Shown here: one piece after another, positions 18,606-28,400 of the stretch
How the letters are laid out: each line of letters starts with the position of its first letter
How positions within the stretch are numbered: the first letter of the stretch is position 1
Position numbers and translations under genes: made by a program
Source of the DNA: Vulcanimicrobiota bacterium
GTDB lineage: Bacteria > Vulcanimicrobiota > Vulcanimicrobiia > Vulcanimicrobiales > Vulcanimicrobiaceae
Assembly: GCA_027307235.1 (NCBI GenBank)
Contig: DAHUXH010000012.1
Coordinates: 227,036-291,035, forward strand
Direction: 5' to 3'
DNA: 64,000 bases
The notes under the pieces: generated by a model
Database searches by the model: none
What the model was told of the DNA's origin: nothing
Seen by the model: the letters and a program-made list of their open reading frames with translations, nothing else

Positions 18606-21110
18606 TCACATCTCCGTCTGGAGCGGCTCGCCGGTGATGCCGGTAAGCTGTTCTGCTTGTTTGCCGAGGTTGGTGATCGCAATGACTTCATCGCCGTCAC
18701 CCAAGCGCTGCAGGCGCACGCCCTTGGTCGATCGGCCGGTTCGGCGAATGTCTGCCACGTCCAGACGAATGACCTGATTGCCCGAGGTGATCATCAAGAT
18801 CTGATCGTCCGGGCCGACCATAATCTGATCGACGACCTTGCCGATGTCCTCGCGCTCCTTGGCGAAGGCTTTCACGCCCTTGCCTCCGCGCGAGGTATGG
18901 CGGTAGTCCTCGATCGGCGTCCGCTTCCCGAATGCCCTCGAAGTGACGAGCAGCACTTCTTTACGCTCGTCTTCGATAACGTCCATCGCGATGATCGAGT
19001 CGCCGTTTTCCAAGGTCATCGCGCGCACGCCGCGTGCGTTGCGTCCCATCGGACGCACATCGGTCTCGTTGAAGTGGACGGCCATGCCGTTGAGCGACGC
19101 GAGGATGATGTCGCGCGAGCCGTCGGACAGATCGACCGCCAACAAATCGTCGCTCTCATCGAGGTTGATCGCGTTGAGGCCGTTGCGGCGCACGTTCGCG
19201 AACTCGTCGAGCTTCGTCTTCTTGATGACGCCCTTCTTGGTCACCATCACGAGGTACTTCTCGCCCTCGAACTTGTCGATGGGGAAGACCGCCGTCACTT
19301 CCTCGCCCGGCGGAAGCGTGAGCAGATTGACGAGCGCGGTGCCGCGCGCCTGGCGCGTGGTATCGGGAATCTCGTATGCGCGCAAGCGATAGACACGACC
19401 CTTGCTCGTGAAGAACAAGACGTGATCGTGCGTCTTGGTCGTGAAGAAATTGCGCACCACGTCTTCACGCTTGAGATTGGCGATGCCGATCACCCCGCGG
19501 CCGCCCCGGTTCTGCGTCTTGAACGTGTCGACCGAGACGCGCTTGATGTAGCCGCCGACCGTGAAGGTCACGACGACGTCGATGTTCGGGATGAGCTGCT
19601 CCATCGAGATTTCGTCCTCGGCCGGGACGATCTCGGTGCGGCGCTCGTCGCCGAACTTCTTCTTGACGTCGAGCGCCTCGGACTTGACGATCTGCGCAAT
19701 GCGGCGCGGACTGCCGAGAATGTCTTCCAGCTCGGCGATCGTCTTGATCAACTCGTTGTACTCGTCTTCGATCTTCTGGCGTTCCAGACCGACGAGCGTA
19801 CGCAGACGCATGTCGACGATCGCCTGCGCCTGCACGTCGGAGAGCGCGAAGCGGTCCGCGAGACGCTTCTTGGCTTCGTCGGTCGTTTGACTGCCGCGAA
19901 CGATCTCGATGACTTCGTCGATGTTGTCGAGGGCGATGCGGTAGCCTTCAAGCAGATGCGCGCGCTCTTTGGCCTTGGTGAGATCGTACTGCGTGCGCCG
20001 CGTGATGACGTCTTTGCGATGCGTGATGTAGTGCTCGAGCAACTGCTTGAGCGTGAGTACCTGAGGCTCGAGCGCGACCGAACCGTCTTGGCGCTGCGCG
20101 CCGACCGGCACGAGCGCCAGCATGTTGAACCCGAACGACGCTTGCAGCGGCGTGTGTTTGAACAGCTGGTTGAGCACGACTTTCGGCGTCGCGCTCTTCT
20201 GCAATTCGACCACCACGCGCATGCCCTTACGATTGGACTCATCATCGAGTCGCGCGATGCCTTGAATGCGTTTTTCGGCGTGTGCTTCGGCGATCGCTTC
20301 GACGATGCGGCCTTTGTACACCTGATATGGGATCTCGGTAATGACGATCTTGTGGCGGCCTTTTTCTTCGATGATCTCCGCCTTGCCGCGAATCGTGATC
20401 GAACCGCGTCCGGTCTTGTACGCTTGGCGGATCGCTTCTTGGCCCATGATCGTGCCGCCGGTCGGAAAATCGGGTCCCTTGACGATGTCGCACAACGCGT
20501 CGTCGGCGGCATTGGGCTCATCGACCAGAAGCGCGATCGCATCGGCGATCTCACTCAGATTGTGCGGCGGAATGTTGGTCGCCATACCGACCGCGATGCC
20601 GCTCGAGCCGTTGAGCAACAGTTGCGGTAATTTCCCCGGCAACACGCTCGGCTCGGTGCCTTGATTATCGAAGTTGGGAACGAACGGCACCGTCTCTTTG
20701 TCGATGTCGCCGAGCATGTCCATCGATGGACGCGCCAAGCGCGCCTCGGTGTAACGGTACGCCGCCGGCGGATCGGGGTCGATCGAACCGAAGTTGCCGT
20801 GGCCGTCGATCAGCGGATAACGGAGCGTGAAGTCCTGCGCCATGCGCACGAGAGCGTCGTAGACCGACGAGTCGCCGTGCGGGTGGTAACTCTTGAGCAC
20901 TTCACCGATGATTCCGGCGCACTTGCGGTGCTGCTTGGTCGGGTCCATACCCATGTCGCGCATCGCAAAGAGAATGCGGCGCTGCACGGGCTTGAGTCCG
21001 TCGCGAACGTCGGGCAGCGCACGCGAGGCGATGACCGACATGGCATACGAGAGATAGCTCTCCCGCATCTCGTCTTCGACGTTGACTTTCAGGATAATGT
21101 CGTTGTTCAA
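18606..21110 (-). CDS. gyrA: DNA gyrase subunit A
   Basis: An 834-residue type II topoisomerase subunit. The catalytic tyrosine is Tyr120 (AAYRYTEARL). The quinolone-resistance region reads HPHGDSSVYDALVRM; Ser81 and Asp85 align with E. coli Ser83 and Asp87, so there is no classic resistance change. The C-terminal domain shows six beta-pinwheel blades and a GyrA-box-like KTQNRGGRG. It pairs with GyrB to introduce negative supercoils. gyrB is not nearby. It leads the gyrA-trxA-selA-selB run, with 61 bp before trxA. Confidence 0.97.
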   Translation of the reverse strand: MNNDIILKVNVEDEMRESYLSYAMSVIASRALPDVRDGLKPVQRRILFAMRDMGMDPTKQHRKCAGIIGEVLKSYHPHGDSSVYDALVRMAQDFTLRYPLIDGHGNFGSIDPDPPAAYRYTEARLARPSMDMLGDIDKETVPFVPNFDNQGTEPSVLPGKLPQLLLNGSSGIAVGMATNIPPHNLSEIADAIALLVDEPNAADDALCDIVKGPDFPTGGTIMGQEAIRQAYKTGRGSITIRGKAEIIEEKGRHKIVITEIPYQVYKGRIVEAIAEAHAEKRIQGIARLDDESNRKGMRVVVELQKSATPKVVLNQLFKHTPLQASFGFNMLALVPVGAQRQDGSVALEPQVLTLKQLLEHYITHRKDVITRRTQYDLTKAKERAHLLEGYRIALDNIDEVIEIVRGSQTTDEAKKRLADRFALSDVQAQAIVDMRLRTLVGLERQKIEDEYNELIKTIAELEDILGSPRRIAQIVKSEALDVKKKFGDERRTEIVPAEDEISMEQLIPNIDVVVTFTVGGYIKRVSVDTFKTQNRGGRGVIGIANLKREDVVRNFFTTKTHDHVLFFTSKGRVYRLRAYEIPDTTRQARGTALVNLLTLPPGEEVTAVFPIDKFEGEKYLVMVTKKGVIKKTKLDEFANVRRNGLNAINLDESDDLLAVDLSDGSRDIILASLNGMAVHFNETDVRPMGRNARGVRAMTLENGDSIIAMDVIEDERKEVLLVTSRAFGKRTPIEDYRHTSRGGKGVKAFAKEREDIGKVVDQIMVGPDDQILMITSGNQVIRLDVADIRRTGRSTKGVRLQRLGDGDEVIAITNLGKQAEQLTGITGEPLQTEM

Positions 21111-21253
21111 CTACGTTCCTTGCTTCGGTTCTCGCTTCGCGCCGCGAGGCACGCTAAAATTGAACGCGGTCGGCAGAAGGCCGACCAACGGCACGCGCGG
21201 CGAGGCGAATCGACTAGAGCATACTTCGCTTCGGGCGGCTTTTTTCCCCAGGC

Positions 21254-21595
21254 TCAGAACTCGGGAAAGTCGCCGAAATCGACCAGCGGGTCGTGGGTCC
21301 GTACCGTGGCCGCTTCCGAGATCCTCTCCACGGTGCCCGGCGGCGGCAGGTCGGGAACGGGGGGAAGTTCGAGATCGGGCGCATCGAAATCGACCATCGG
21401 GCCGCCGGCCGGCTCGCGCCGCTCGAAGACCAGGTCGGCCGCGGGGGACGCCCCGGCCTCAAGGTCGATCAAGCCGTTCTCCAACCGGTCCTGCAGCGAC
21501 CGGATCGCCCGCTGCAGCGTATCGACGTGCGCTTGGGCGGCGGCACGAATCTCCGCCGCGTCGTCTGGCTGATTCAGGATGTCCGCCCTCCACAT
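21254..21595 (-). CDS. Small acidic protein of unknown function
   Basis: 113 residues from ATG 21595. The N-terminal half has a helix (AAEIRAAAQAHVDTLQRAIR, then SLQDRLENG) likely to form a coiled coil. The C-terminal half is proline and aspartate rich (DFDAPDLELPPVPDLPPPG). It is divergent from tsaE, with 23 bp between starts. I do not recognise a family. Confidence 0.5.
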   Translation of the reverse strand: MWRADILNQPDDAAEIRAAAQAHVDTLQRAIRSLQDRLENGLIDLEAGASPAADLVFERREPAGGPMVDFDAPDLELPPVPDLPPPGTVERISEAATVRTHDPLVDFGDFPEF

Positions 21596-21618
21596 TCGAA
21601 TGGGACCGTGACGTGCCG

Positions 21619-22062
21619 ATGCATCAGCCTTCTCCTTCGCCGCCCCCCGCGCAGCGTACTGTCGCGACGCTCGCCGAGCTCGACGCGCTCGCACTCGAAC
21701 TGGCCGCCATGCTGCGCCCGGGCGACGTGGTCGCGCTCTCCGGTCCGCTCGGGTCGGGAAAGACCGCGCTCGTGCGCGCGTTCGTGCGCATTCTGCACGG
21801 CCGCGACGAGGCATCGAGCCCGACCTTCACATTTTGGCATCGCTACGCGGGCCAGCCGCTCATCGACCACCTCGACCTCTACCGCGTCGAGGATCCGTCC
21901 GAACTTGCCGACCTCGGTCTGGATGAAGCCTTCGGCGGCACCTCGATCGTCTTCGTCGAGTGGTGGGAGCATGCGCCGGACGTGCTGCCCGCACACGCCC
22001 TATTCATCGACATCAGCGGGGCGGGTGACGCACCTCGCCGCGTCGTCATCGAGCGCCGATGA
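21619..22062 (+). CDS. tsaE: tRNA t6A biosynthesis ATPase TsaE
   Basis: A 147-residue protein from ATG 21619. The Walker A motif is GPLGSGKTALVRA, and SSPTFTFWHRY and HLDLYRVEDP are characteristic of TsaE. It is the ATPase needed for N6-threonylcarbamoyl-adenosine at position 37 of ANN-decoding tRNAs, working with TsaB, TsaC and TsaD. tsaB follows with a 4-nt overlap, the common arrangement. Confidence 0.93.
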   Translation: MHQPSPSPPPAQRTVATLAELDALALELAAMLRPGDVVALSGPLGSGKTALVRAFVRILHGRDEASSPTFTFWHRYAGQPLIDHLDLYRVEDPSELADLGLDEAFGGTSIVFVEWWEHAPDVLPAHALFIDISGAGDAPRRVVIERR

Positions 22063-22697
22063 CGGTCCTGGGCATCGACGCCGCGCTCGGCTCGTTCTCG
22101 GCGGCGATCGTCGGCGGCGGAGACGAACGCACGATTGAGCTGCCCGGCAACCGCGCGCTGGAAGGCGGCATCTCGGCCATCGACGATCTGCTGCGCGAGG
22201 ACGGCGGCGACCTTGCGCGCATCGCGGTCGGGGTCGGCCCCGGGGGCTTCACCGGATTGCGCATCGCGCTCAGCTATGCGAAAGCGCTGTCGCTGGCGTG
22301 GTCGTTGCCGCTCGTAGGCGTCTCGTCGTTCGATGCGATCGAAGCCGGTCTCGATCTTGGCCGCGTGCTCACCATCGTGAAAGGACGAACCGGCGTGATC
22401 TCCGCACGCTATCGCGATGCACATACCATGCGGCGCGCTTCGGGATTCATCGCGGACGTGCTTGCGGCCGTGCTGCCGCCGATCGTAGGAGCGCTGGACG
22501 TCGCCGGAGATGCGGAGGACGTGTTGCGCGCGCTCGACGAACGCGGCATCGACGTGAACACCATCGACTCACCCTTCCGGCCGGCCGCGCTCGCCATCGC
22601 GATGCTCGGGCGCACGCGCGAACCCGCCGACAACGCGCACGCCGTGCGCGCCGATTACGGCGAATTGCCGGCCGCAAAGGTGCCGAGCGCTCGATGA
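22059..22697 (+). CDS. tsaB: tRNA t6A biosynthesis protein TsaB
   Basis: A 212-residue protein of the ASKHA fold: LGIDAALGSFSAAI at the N-terminus and GVGPGGFTGLRIALSYAKAL, the family signature. TsaB is a catalytically inactive partner that scaffolds TsaD. The gene overlaps tsaE and rimI by 4 nt each. tsaD itself is not in the window. Confidence 0.93.
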   Translation: MTVLGIDAALGSFSAAIVGGGDERTIELPGNRALEGGISAIDDLLREDGGDLARIAVGVGPGGFTGLRIALSYAKALSLAWSLPLVGVSSFDAIEAGLDLGRVLTIVKGRTGVISARYRDAHTMRRASGFIADVLAAVLPPIVGALDVAGDAEDVLRALDERGIDVNTIDSPFRPAALAIAMLGRTREPADNAHAVRADYGELPAAKVPSAR

Positions 22698-23194
22698 ACC
22701 TTTCCCTCGAGCCGATGCTCCCGGCCGACATCCCCGACGTGGTGCGCATCGAGCGCGAGTCATTCTCGACGACCTGGCCGGGCGATGCGTTTCACACCGA
22801 ACTGCAGACCAATCGCCTGGCGCACTACTACGTCGGCAAGATCGACGGAACGGTCGTCGCCTACGGCGGTATCTGGGTGATCATGGAAGATTCACACATC
22901 ACGACGATCGCCGTCGATCCGCGCTATCGCGGCCGTAAATACGGCGAACTGCTGCTCGTGAAACTGCTCGACGAAGCGGTGTCGCGCGGAGCGGCGTGGA
23001 TGACGCTGGAAGTGCGCGAAAGCAACCTCATCGCGCAGAACCTCTACCGCAAGTACGGTTTCACCACGGTGTCGACGCGGCGCGGCTATTACACCGACAA
23101 CAACGAGAACGCACTGGTCATGTGGGCCGGAAACCTCAAGAGCGACCTGTTCGCCAACCGCCTGCGTTCGCTGCGTTCGCTGTTGCCCGCGTAG
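22694..23194 (+). CDS. rimI: Ribosomal protein S18-alanine N-acetyltransferase RimI
   Basis: A 166-residue GNAT protein starting in an ATGA overlap with tsaB. The acetyl-CoA loop is VDPRYRGRKYGELLL (R/Q-x-x-G-x-G/A form) with TLEVRESNLIAQNLYRKYGF as the RimI motif. It acetylates the N-terminus of S18 and similar proteins. The tsaB-rimI pairing is widespread. Confidence 0.92.
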   Translation: MNLSLEPMLPADIPDVVRIERESFSTTWPGDAFHTELQTNRLAHYYVGKIDGTVVAYGGIWVIMEDSHITTIAVDPRYRGRKYGELLLVKLLDEAVSRGAAWMTLEVRESNLIAQNLYRKYGFTTVSTRRGYYTDNNENALVMWAGNLKSDLFANRLRSLRSLLPA

Positions 23195-23796
23195 TGGACA
23201 AGAGCGCGCTCGATTTTGCAACGCTCTGCGCGTGCGTGCGCGCGCATTTGCAACAAGAACACCGGTACGCGCACACGGTGCGCGTCGCCCGCTGCGCCGA
23301 CGTGCTCGCGCAACGGCACGGGGTCGATCCGCGCAAAGCGCGTGTCGCCGGCATGCTGCACGACCTCGCGCGGTTGTACTCCGCGCGGCGTCTGCTCGAT
23401 GAATGTTCGGCGCGCGGCATGACCATCGACGCCTTCGAGCGCGCCAATCCGATCGTTTTGCACGCGCGCCTGGGTGCCGTGCTCGCGCGCGAACTCTTCG
23501 GCATCTCCGACCCCGAGGTGCTCAGCGCCATCGACAAGCACACGCTCGGCGCCGCGCACATGTCGCCGCTGGACTGCGTCGTCTATCTCGCCGACAGCCT
23601 CGAACCGGGCCGTACCTTCGCCGGACGCAGGGAGCTCGCCGACCTCGCCCGGCATGACCTGCGCGCGGGGATGCGTGCCACGCTTGCCAACGCGCTGCGG
23701 TTCTATCAAGAGCAGGGAATCGCGGTCGCGGCGCAAACCGCCGCCGCTGCACAGGCATTTGCTGACGGCCACGCCGGCCGGGAGGAAGACCACTGA
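23194..23796 (+). CDS. yqeK: YqeK-type HD-domain diadenosine tetraphosphatase
   Basis: 200 residues from a GTG that overlaps the rimI stop by one base. HRYAHTVRVARCA and MLHDLARLY give the H...HD metal site, and DKHTLGAAHMSPLDCVVYLA DSLEP follows, as in YqeK. This family hydrolyses Ap4A symmetrically to two ADP. It precedes rsfS, a very common order in bacteria. Confidence 0.9.
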   Translation: MDKSALDFATLCACVRAHLQQEHRYAHTVRVARCADVLAQRHGVDPRKARVAGMLHDLARLYSARRLLDECSARGMTIDAFERANPIVLHARLGAVLARELFGISDPEVLSAIDKHTLGAAHMSPLDCVVYLADSLEPGRTFAGRRELADLARHDLRAGMRATLANALRFYQEQGIAVAAQTAAAAQAFADGHAGREEDH

Positions 23797-23801
23797 CGGA
23801 T

Positions 23802-24134
23802 TTGCGCGAGATCGTGCGCCACGCGGCGCTCGACAAGAAGGGTGAAGACCTGGTCGAGATCGACGTCTCCAATCGCACCATCCTGGCCGACACGTTCGTG
23901 GTCGTCACCGGCCGCTCGAAGATTCAGACCCGCTCGATCGCCGAGTCAATCAAGGAAGCGGTCGCCGCTGCCGGTCATCCCGTCAAGCGCACGGAAGGCT
24001 ATGCCGACGGAAATTGGATCCTCTTGGACGTCGGCAACGTTGTCGTCCACGTGTTCACGCCGGAGCAGCGCAGCTTCTACAATCTGGAGCGTCTGTGGCA
24101 GCCCGCCGAGCAGCGCCAAGCACAAACATCATGA
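23802..24134 (+). CDS. rsfS: Ribosomal silencing factor RsfS
   Basis: 110 residues from TTG 23802, with the family core KKGEDLVEIDVSNRTILADT, then RSIAESIKEA and GNWILLDVGNVVVHVF. RsfS binds L14 on the large subunit and blocks subunit joining under starvation. The start may be a CTG at 23793: GGAGG at 23781-23785 lies 7 nt before it, and CTG overlaps the yqeK stop in CTGA. That would add three residues (LTD). Confidence 0.92.
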   Translation: MREIVRHAALDKKGEDLVEIDVSNRTILADTFVVVTGRSKIQTRSIAESIKEAVAAAGHPVKRTEGYADGNWILLDVGNVVVHVFTPEQRSFYNLERLWQPAEQRQAQTS

Positions 24135-24289
24135 GCTACAAAGTACGCCCTCAACACACCACCCGCGCCGTACGGACCCGCCGCCAATGGTGGATTCGAA
24201 CGGCGATCTGGGTCTTCTTGATCGTCTTCGCCTTCAGCGTCGTCGGCGGTCTGATGATCTTCGCCCAAAGCAGCAGCCCGTCTCCTTAA
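24131..24289 (+). CDS. Small single-pass membrane protein
   Basis: 52 residues from an ATG in an ATGA overlap with rsfS. The first 20 residues are basic (RAVRTRRQWWIRT), followed by one transmembrane helix (IWVFLIVFAFSVVGGLMIF). No family is recognised. The tight overlap supports real expression with rsfS. Confidence 0.65.
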   Translation: MSYKVRPQHTTRAVRTRRQWWIRTAIWVFLIVFAFSVVGGLMIFAQSSSPSP

Positions 24290-24371
24290 AGAGACGACAG
24301 TCCGGCTTCCCGAAGAAACTCCGCGACGCCCGGTGCGGTATGAACACCCTGACATGAGGAGTGCGCCTGCC

Positions 24372-25385
24372 ATGAAGAGATGTGCCATCCTGCCCGCCCT
24401 GCTGCTCGCGCTCGTCGCGGTGCCTGCGTTCGCGGCCGGAACCTTCGTCGACGACGGAGCTGCGATGTTCTCCCCGCAGACCGTCGCGCAACTCGAAACA
24501 CAGCTGTCGAACTTCAATGCGCAGACCGGCAAGTCGGTCAACGTCGTGACGGTTGCGTCGCTCGACGGAGCGACGCCCGCGCAAGCCGCGCAGAACGCCT
24601 ATGCGCAGCACAACGTCAACGGCGTGCTGATCTTCATTGCGAAGGCCGAACGCAAAGACTATATTCTGCCGGATGCGGCGGGCCTGCGCGCGGGTTGGTT
24701 CACGACCGACGTGACGTCGTCGATTCGCACCGCGATGGAGTCGCAATTCAAAGACGGTGATTTCAACGGCGGGATCACGACCGCGGTCAACGGCGCGCTC
24801 AACGTGTACCGCTCACACCTCACCACGCTGCCGTCGACGCAGACGCAATCGCAGGTCACCTACGGTGCCCCGCAACCCTATCGCAACGGCTACACGCCGG
24901 GAGTGCATGTCAACATGTTTTGGTTGCTGATCATGGTCTTCGTCGGTTTTATGATCCTGCGCTCGATCATTCGAGCCGCGTCCTCTCAACGCACTTCGGT
25001 CGGGTCGGGCGTTCCGCCGCCGGGTCCGGGGGCAGGCGGCTTTGGGCCGGGATACTACGGCGGAGGCGGCGGCAGCTTCTGGAGCGGGCTGCTCGGCGGC
25101 CTGGGCGGCGCGTGGTTGGGGAATGAACTCTTTCGCGGGGGCGGCGGCTACGGCGGCGGCTACATGGACCCCAACGCCGGAGGGTGGGGCGGCGGCGCTC
25201 CCGGCGGCGCACCCGATGCCGGCGGCTGGGCCAACGATCCGGGACAGGCCGGGATCGGCGGCGGATCGGGCGGTGACTTCGGCGGCGGCGGCTTCGGCGG
25301 CGATGGCGGCGGCGGCTGGGGCGGCGACTTCGGCGGCGGCGGTGGCGGCGATTTCGGCGGAGGCGGCTCCGGCGGCGGTTGGTGA
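24372..25385 (+). CDS. TPM-domain membrane protein with glycine-rich tail
   Basis: 337 residues from ATG 24372. It has a signal peptide (ILPALLLALVAVPAFAA), a TPM domain of about 140 residues (FVDDGAAMFSP, then GVLIFIAKAERKDYIL and FNGGITTAVNGAL), a transmembrane helix (MFWLLIMVFVGFMILRSII) and a C-terminal tail of about 110 residues dominated by Gly with scattered W, D and F. TPM domains occur in exported proteins tied to photosystem II repair, envelope quality control or phosphatase activity. The low-complexity tail resembles those of other TPM proteins ending in GGG-rich repeats. Confidence 0.85.
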   Translation: MKRCAILPALLLALVAVPAFAAGTFVDDGAAMFSPQTVAQLETQLSNFNAQTGKSVNVVTVASLDGATPAQAAQNAYAQHNVNGVLIFIAKAERKDYILPDAAGLRAGWFTTDVTSSIRTAMESQFKDGDFNGGITTAVNGALNVYRSHLTTLPSTQTQSQVTYGAPQPYRNGYTPGVHVNMFWLLIMVFVGFMILRSIIRAASSQRTSVGSGVPPPGPGAGGFGPGYYGGGGGSFWSGLLGGLGGAWLGNELFRGGGGYGGGYMDPNAGGWGGGAPGGAPDAGGWANDPGQAGIGGGSGGDFGGGGFGGDGGGGWGGDFGGGGGGDFGGGGSGGGW

Positions 25386-25418
25386 AGTTTCTCGCGACGC
25401 GAGAGAGAAAAGGACGTC

Positions 25419-28400
25419 ATGCGACGTCTTTTTTCTTTCGTTTCCTTGCTCGCGTTCTTGAGCGCGGGCCTGCCGCACGTTGCGGCCGCTGCTCCCAGCA
25501 ACGTCGGCGCCGGCTACTTCGCCGGCTTGCACTGGCGCAACATCGGTCCGTCGCGCGCGGGACGCGTGCTGGCGGTCACCGGTGTTCCGGGCGAACCGGA
25601 GCATTTTTACTTCGGTGCGGTCGACGGCGGCGTGTGGGAGACCATCAACGCCGGGCGCACCTGGAATCCGATCTTCGACAACGAGCCGATCGCATCGATC
25701 GGCTCCATCGCAATCGCGCCCAGCGACCATCACGTGATCTATGTCGGCTCCGGAGAAGCCGACATGCGCTCGAGCATCAGTTCGGGTAACGGCATGTACA
25801 AGTCGACCGACGGCGGCAAAACCTGGTCGCACATCGGTCTTGAAGATACCAAGGCGATCGGACGAATCATCGTCGATCCGCGCGACGCCAACGTCGCGTA
25901 CATTGCCGCGCTCGGCCATCCGTATGGCCCCAACGAGCAGCGCGGCGTGTTCAAGACGACCGACGGCGGTCAAACGTGGAACAAGGTGCTCTACGTCGAC
26001 GCGAGCACGGGCGCGAGCTATCTCGCGATGAACCCGAAGAATCCGCAAGAACTGTTCGCGACGATGTGGCAAACGCGCCGTCCGCCGTGGAACGTCTACC
26101 CGCCGTCGAGCGGGCCCAACAGCGGCATCTACAAGACCACCGACGGCGGCAAGACCTGGACGCATATCGCCGGTCACGGTCTTCCCACCCAGTTCGGACG
26201 CGCGGGCGTCGCCTATGCGCCGAGCGACCCGTCGCGTGTTTACGCGATCGTGGATGCGTCGCGAAAAGACGGCGGCATCTATCGTTCGGACGACGGCGGT
26301 GCAACCTGGACGCACACCGACAACGAATCACGCATCTGGCAGCGCGGTTGGTATTTCGGCGAGATCACGGTCGATCCGAAGAATCCCGACGTGCTCTACG
26401 CAATGAACACGTCGACCTACAAGTCGGTGGACGGCGGAAAATCGTTCGACGCGATCAAAGGCGCGCCGGGCGGTGACGACTATCACTCGATGTGGATCGA
26501 TCCCAACGACTCCAATCGTCTGATCATCGGCGTCGATCAGGGCACGATCATCAGCCTCGACGGGGCCAAGACGTGGAGTTCGTGGTACAACCAGTCCACC
26601 GCGCAGTTCTATCACCTTGCCGTCGACAATCGCTACCCGTACTGGCTCTACGGCGCGCAGCAGGACTCGGGGGCGATCGCCACGCCCAGCCGCAGCAACT
26701 ACGCACGCATCACGTTTCGTGACTGGCAACCGTTGAGCACCGCTGGTGAAAACGGCGCGCTCGCGGCCGATCCGCTTCACCCCGGATATATCTTCGGGTA
26801 CGGCGGCGCCGTCACCGATCAGCACCTCGCGACTGGATGGGAACTGGCGGTCGATCCGACGCTCGCCCACACCGATGAAGAGTGGCGCAGCACGTGGAGC
26901 CTGCCGCTGGTCTTCTCACAAAAGGACCCGCACGCGCTCTACTTCGGACACCAGAAGATCTTCCGCACGACCGATTCGGGCAAGACGTGGAAGGTCATCA
27001 GCCCCGATCTCTCGCGCGAGCACACTGCGACGCCGGCGAATCTCGATTCCGTGACCGCGGCCGACGACAACGGCTTGCAGCGTCACGGCGTCGTCTATTC
27101 GATCGCCCCGTCACCGGTTGATGCCCACCAGGTGTGGGCCGGCACCGATGACGGACTTATCTGGCGCACCACGGACGACGGTGCGCACTGGAAGAACGTG
27201 ACGCCGCCGGCGCTCACCGAATGGAGCAAAGTCGGCACCGTCGACGCGTCACACTTCGACGCACGCACCGCCTTCGCGGCGGTCGATCGTCATCGCCTCG
27301 ACGACACCAAGCCCTACATCTATCGCACGCGCGACGGCGGCGCCACGTGGGAATTGATCGTCAACGGCATCGCCGACGGCGACTTCGTCAACGCGGTGAA
27401 GGAAGATCCGCACAAACGCGGTCTGCTCTACGCCGCGACCGAACATGGCATGTACGTGTCGTTCGACGACGGCGATCACTGGCAATCGCTGCGACTGAAC
27501 ATGCCGGTGACGTCGGTGCGCGATATCGCTTTCGGCGGCGACGACCTCGACATCGCGACCTTCGGACGCGGTTTCTGGATTCTTGACGACATCACGGCGC
27601 TGCGTCAGATCGATGACGCGACGCTCACGCAGCGCTCCGTGCTGTTCGCCCCGGCGACAGCGTACCGTTCGATTCGTTCGGGCGACACCTTCGGCTCCGA
27701 GCAAGGCACGCCGATTCCGCTTGACGAGGCGGGATTCGAGAACCCGCCGACGGGCGCGATCCTCGACTACTACGTGAGCGACGCGGCCGGTCCGGTCACG
27801 CTCGACGTGTTGATGGGCGGGCGCGTCCTACGCCACTTCTCGAGCACCGACACGCCGCGCCCGATCGATCCAAAGACCCTCGACATTCCCACCTACTGGC
27901 TGACACCGCCGCCAGTGCTCTCGGCACAGGCCGGCGCTCATCGCTGGGTCTGGGATCTGAAAGCGCTCAACGACCGCGGACCGACCGTTCCACCGGGTGA
28001 GTACACAGTTCGGCTGACGGCCGATGGCGTCTCGCACACGCAGACGCTCACGGTCAAGCACGATCCGCGCATCGACGTCACCGATGCAGCCTTGCGCGAT
28101 CAATATGCGCTTGCCGTCAAGATCGGGTCGGCCATCGAGAAAATCAACGCCGCACGTGCACGCGCGCAAGCGGCGCTGAAGTCCGGCAAACTGCCGGCGG
28201 ATCAAGCCAAGATCGTGCGCGAGCAGGTTCTCGGCGAAGCCGCCGCAGCCAATCCCGACGTCTCGGTCGGCGTCCCGTCGGCCGACGTCAGCAGCCTGCG
28301 CTTCCTCGAGGGGGCGTTCGGCAATCTGTATGGGGCGGTGGAGAGCGCCGATGCCGAGCCGACGCCCGATGCGCAAACCGCCTTCACCAAACTCGACGCC

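Noticed and set aside
18594..20630. 678-codon open frame on the + strand
   Set aside because: It lies wholly opposite gyrA, its composition is the mirror of gyrA codons, and it resembles no protein. High-GC DNA makes long antisense frames common.
25040..25385. Glycine-codon repeats as a repeat array or CRISPR-like feature
   Set aside because: GGCGGC runs encode the Gly-rich protein tail in frame; units are irregular and there are no spacers. No CRISPR array was seen anywhere in the window.
24813..26315. 500-codon open frame opposite the TPM and BNR genes
   Set aside because: It spans two genes and an intergenic gap and mirrors Gly-rich repeats as Pro/Ala; not protein-like.
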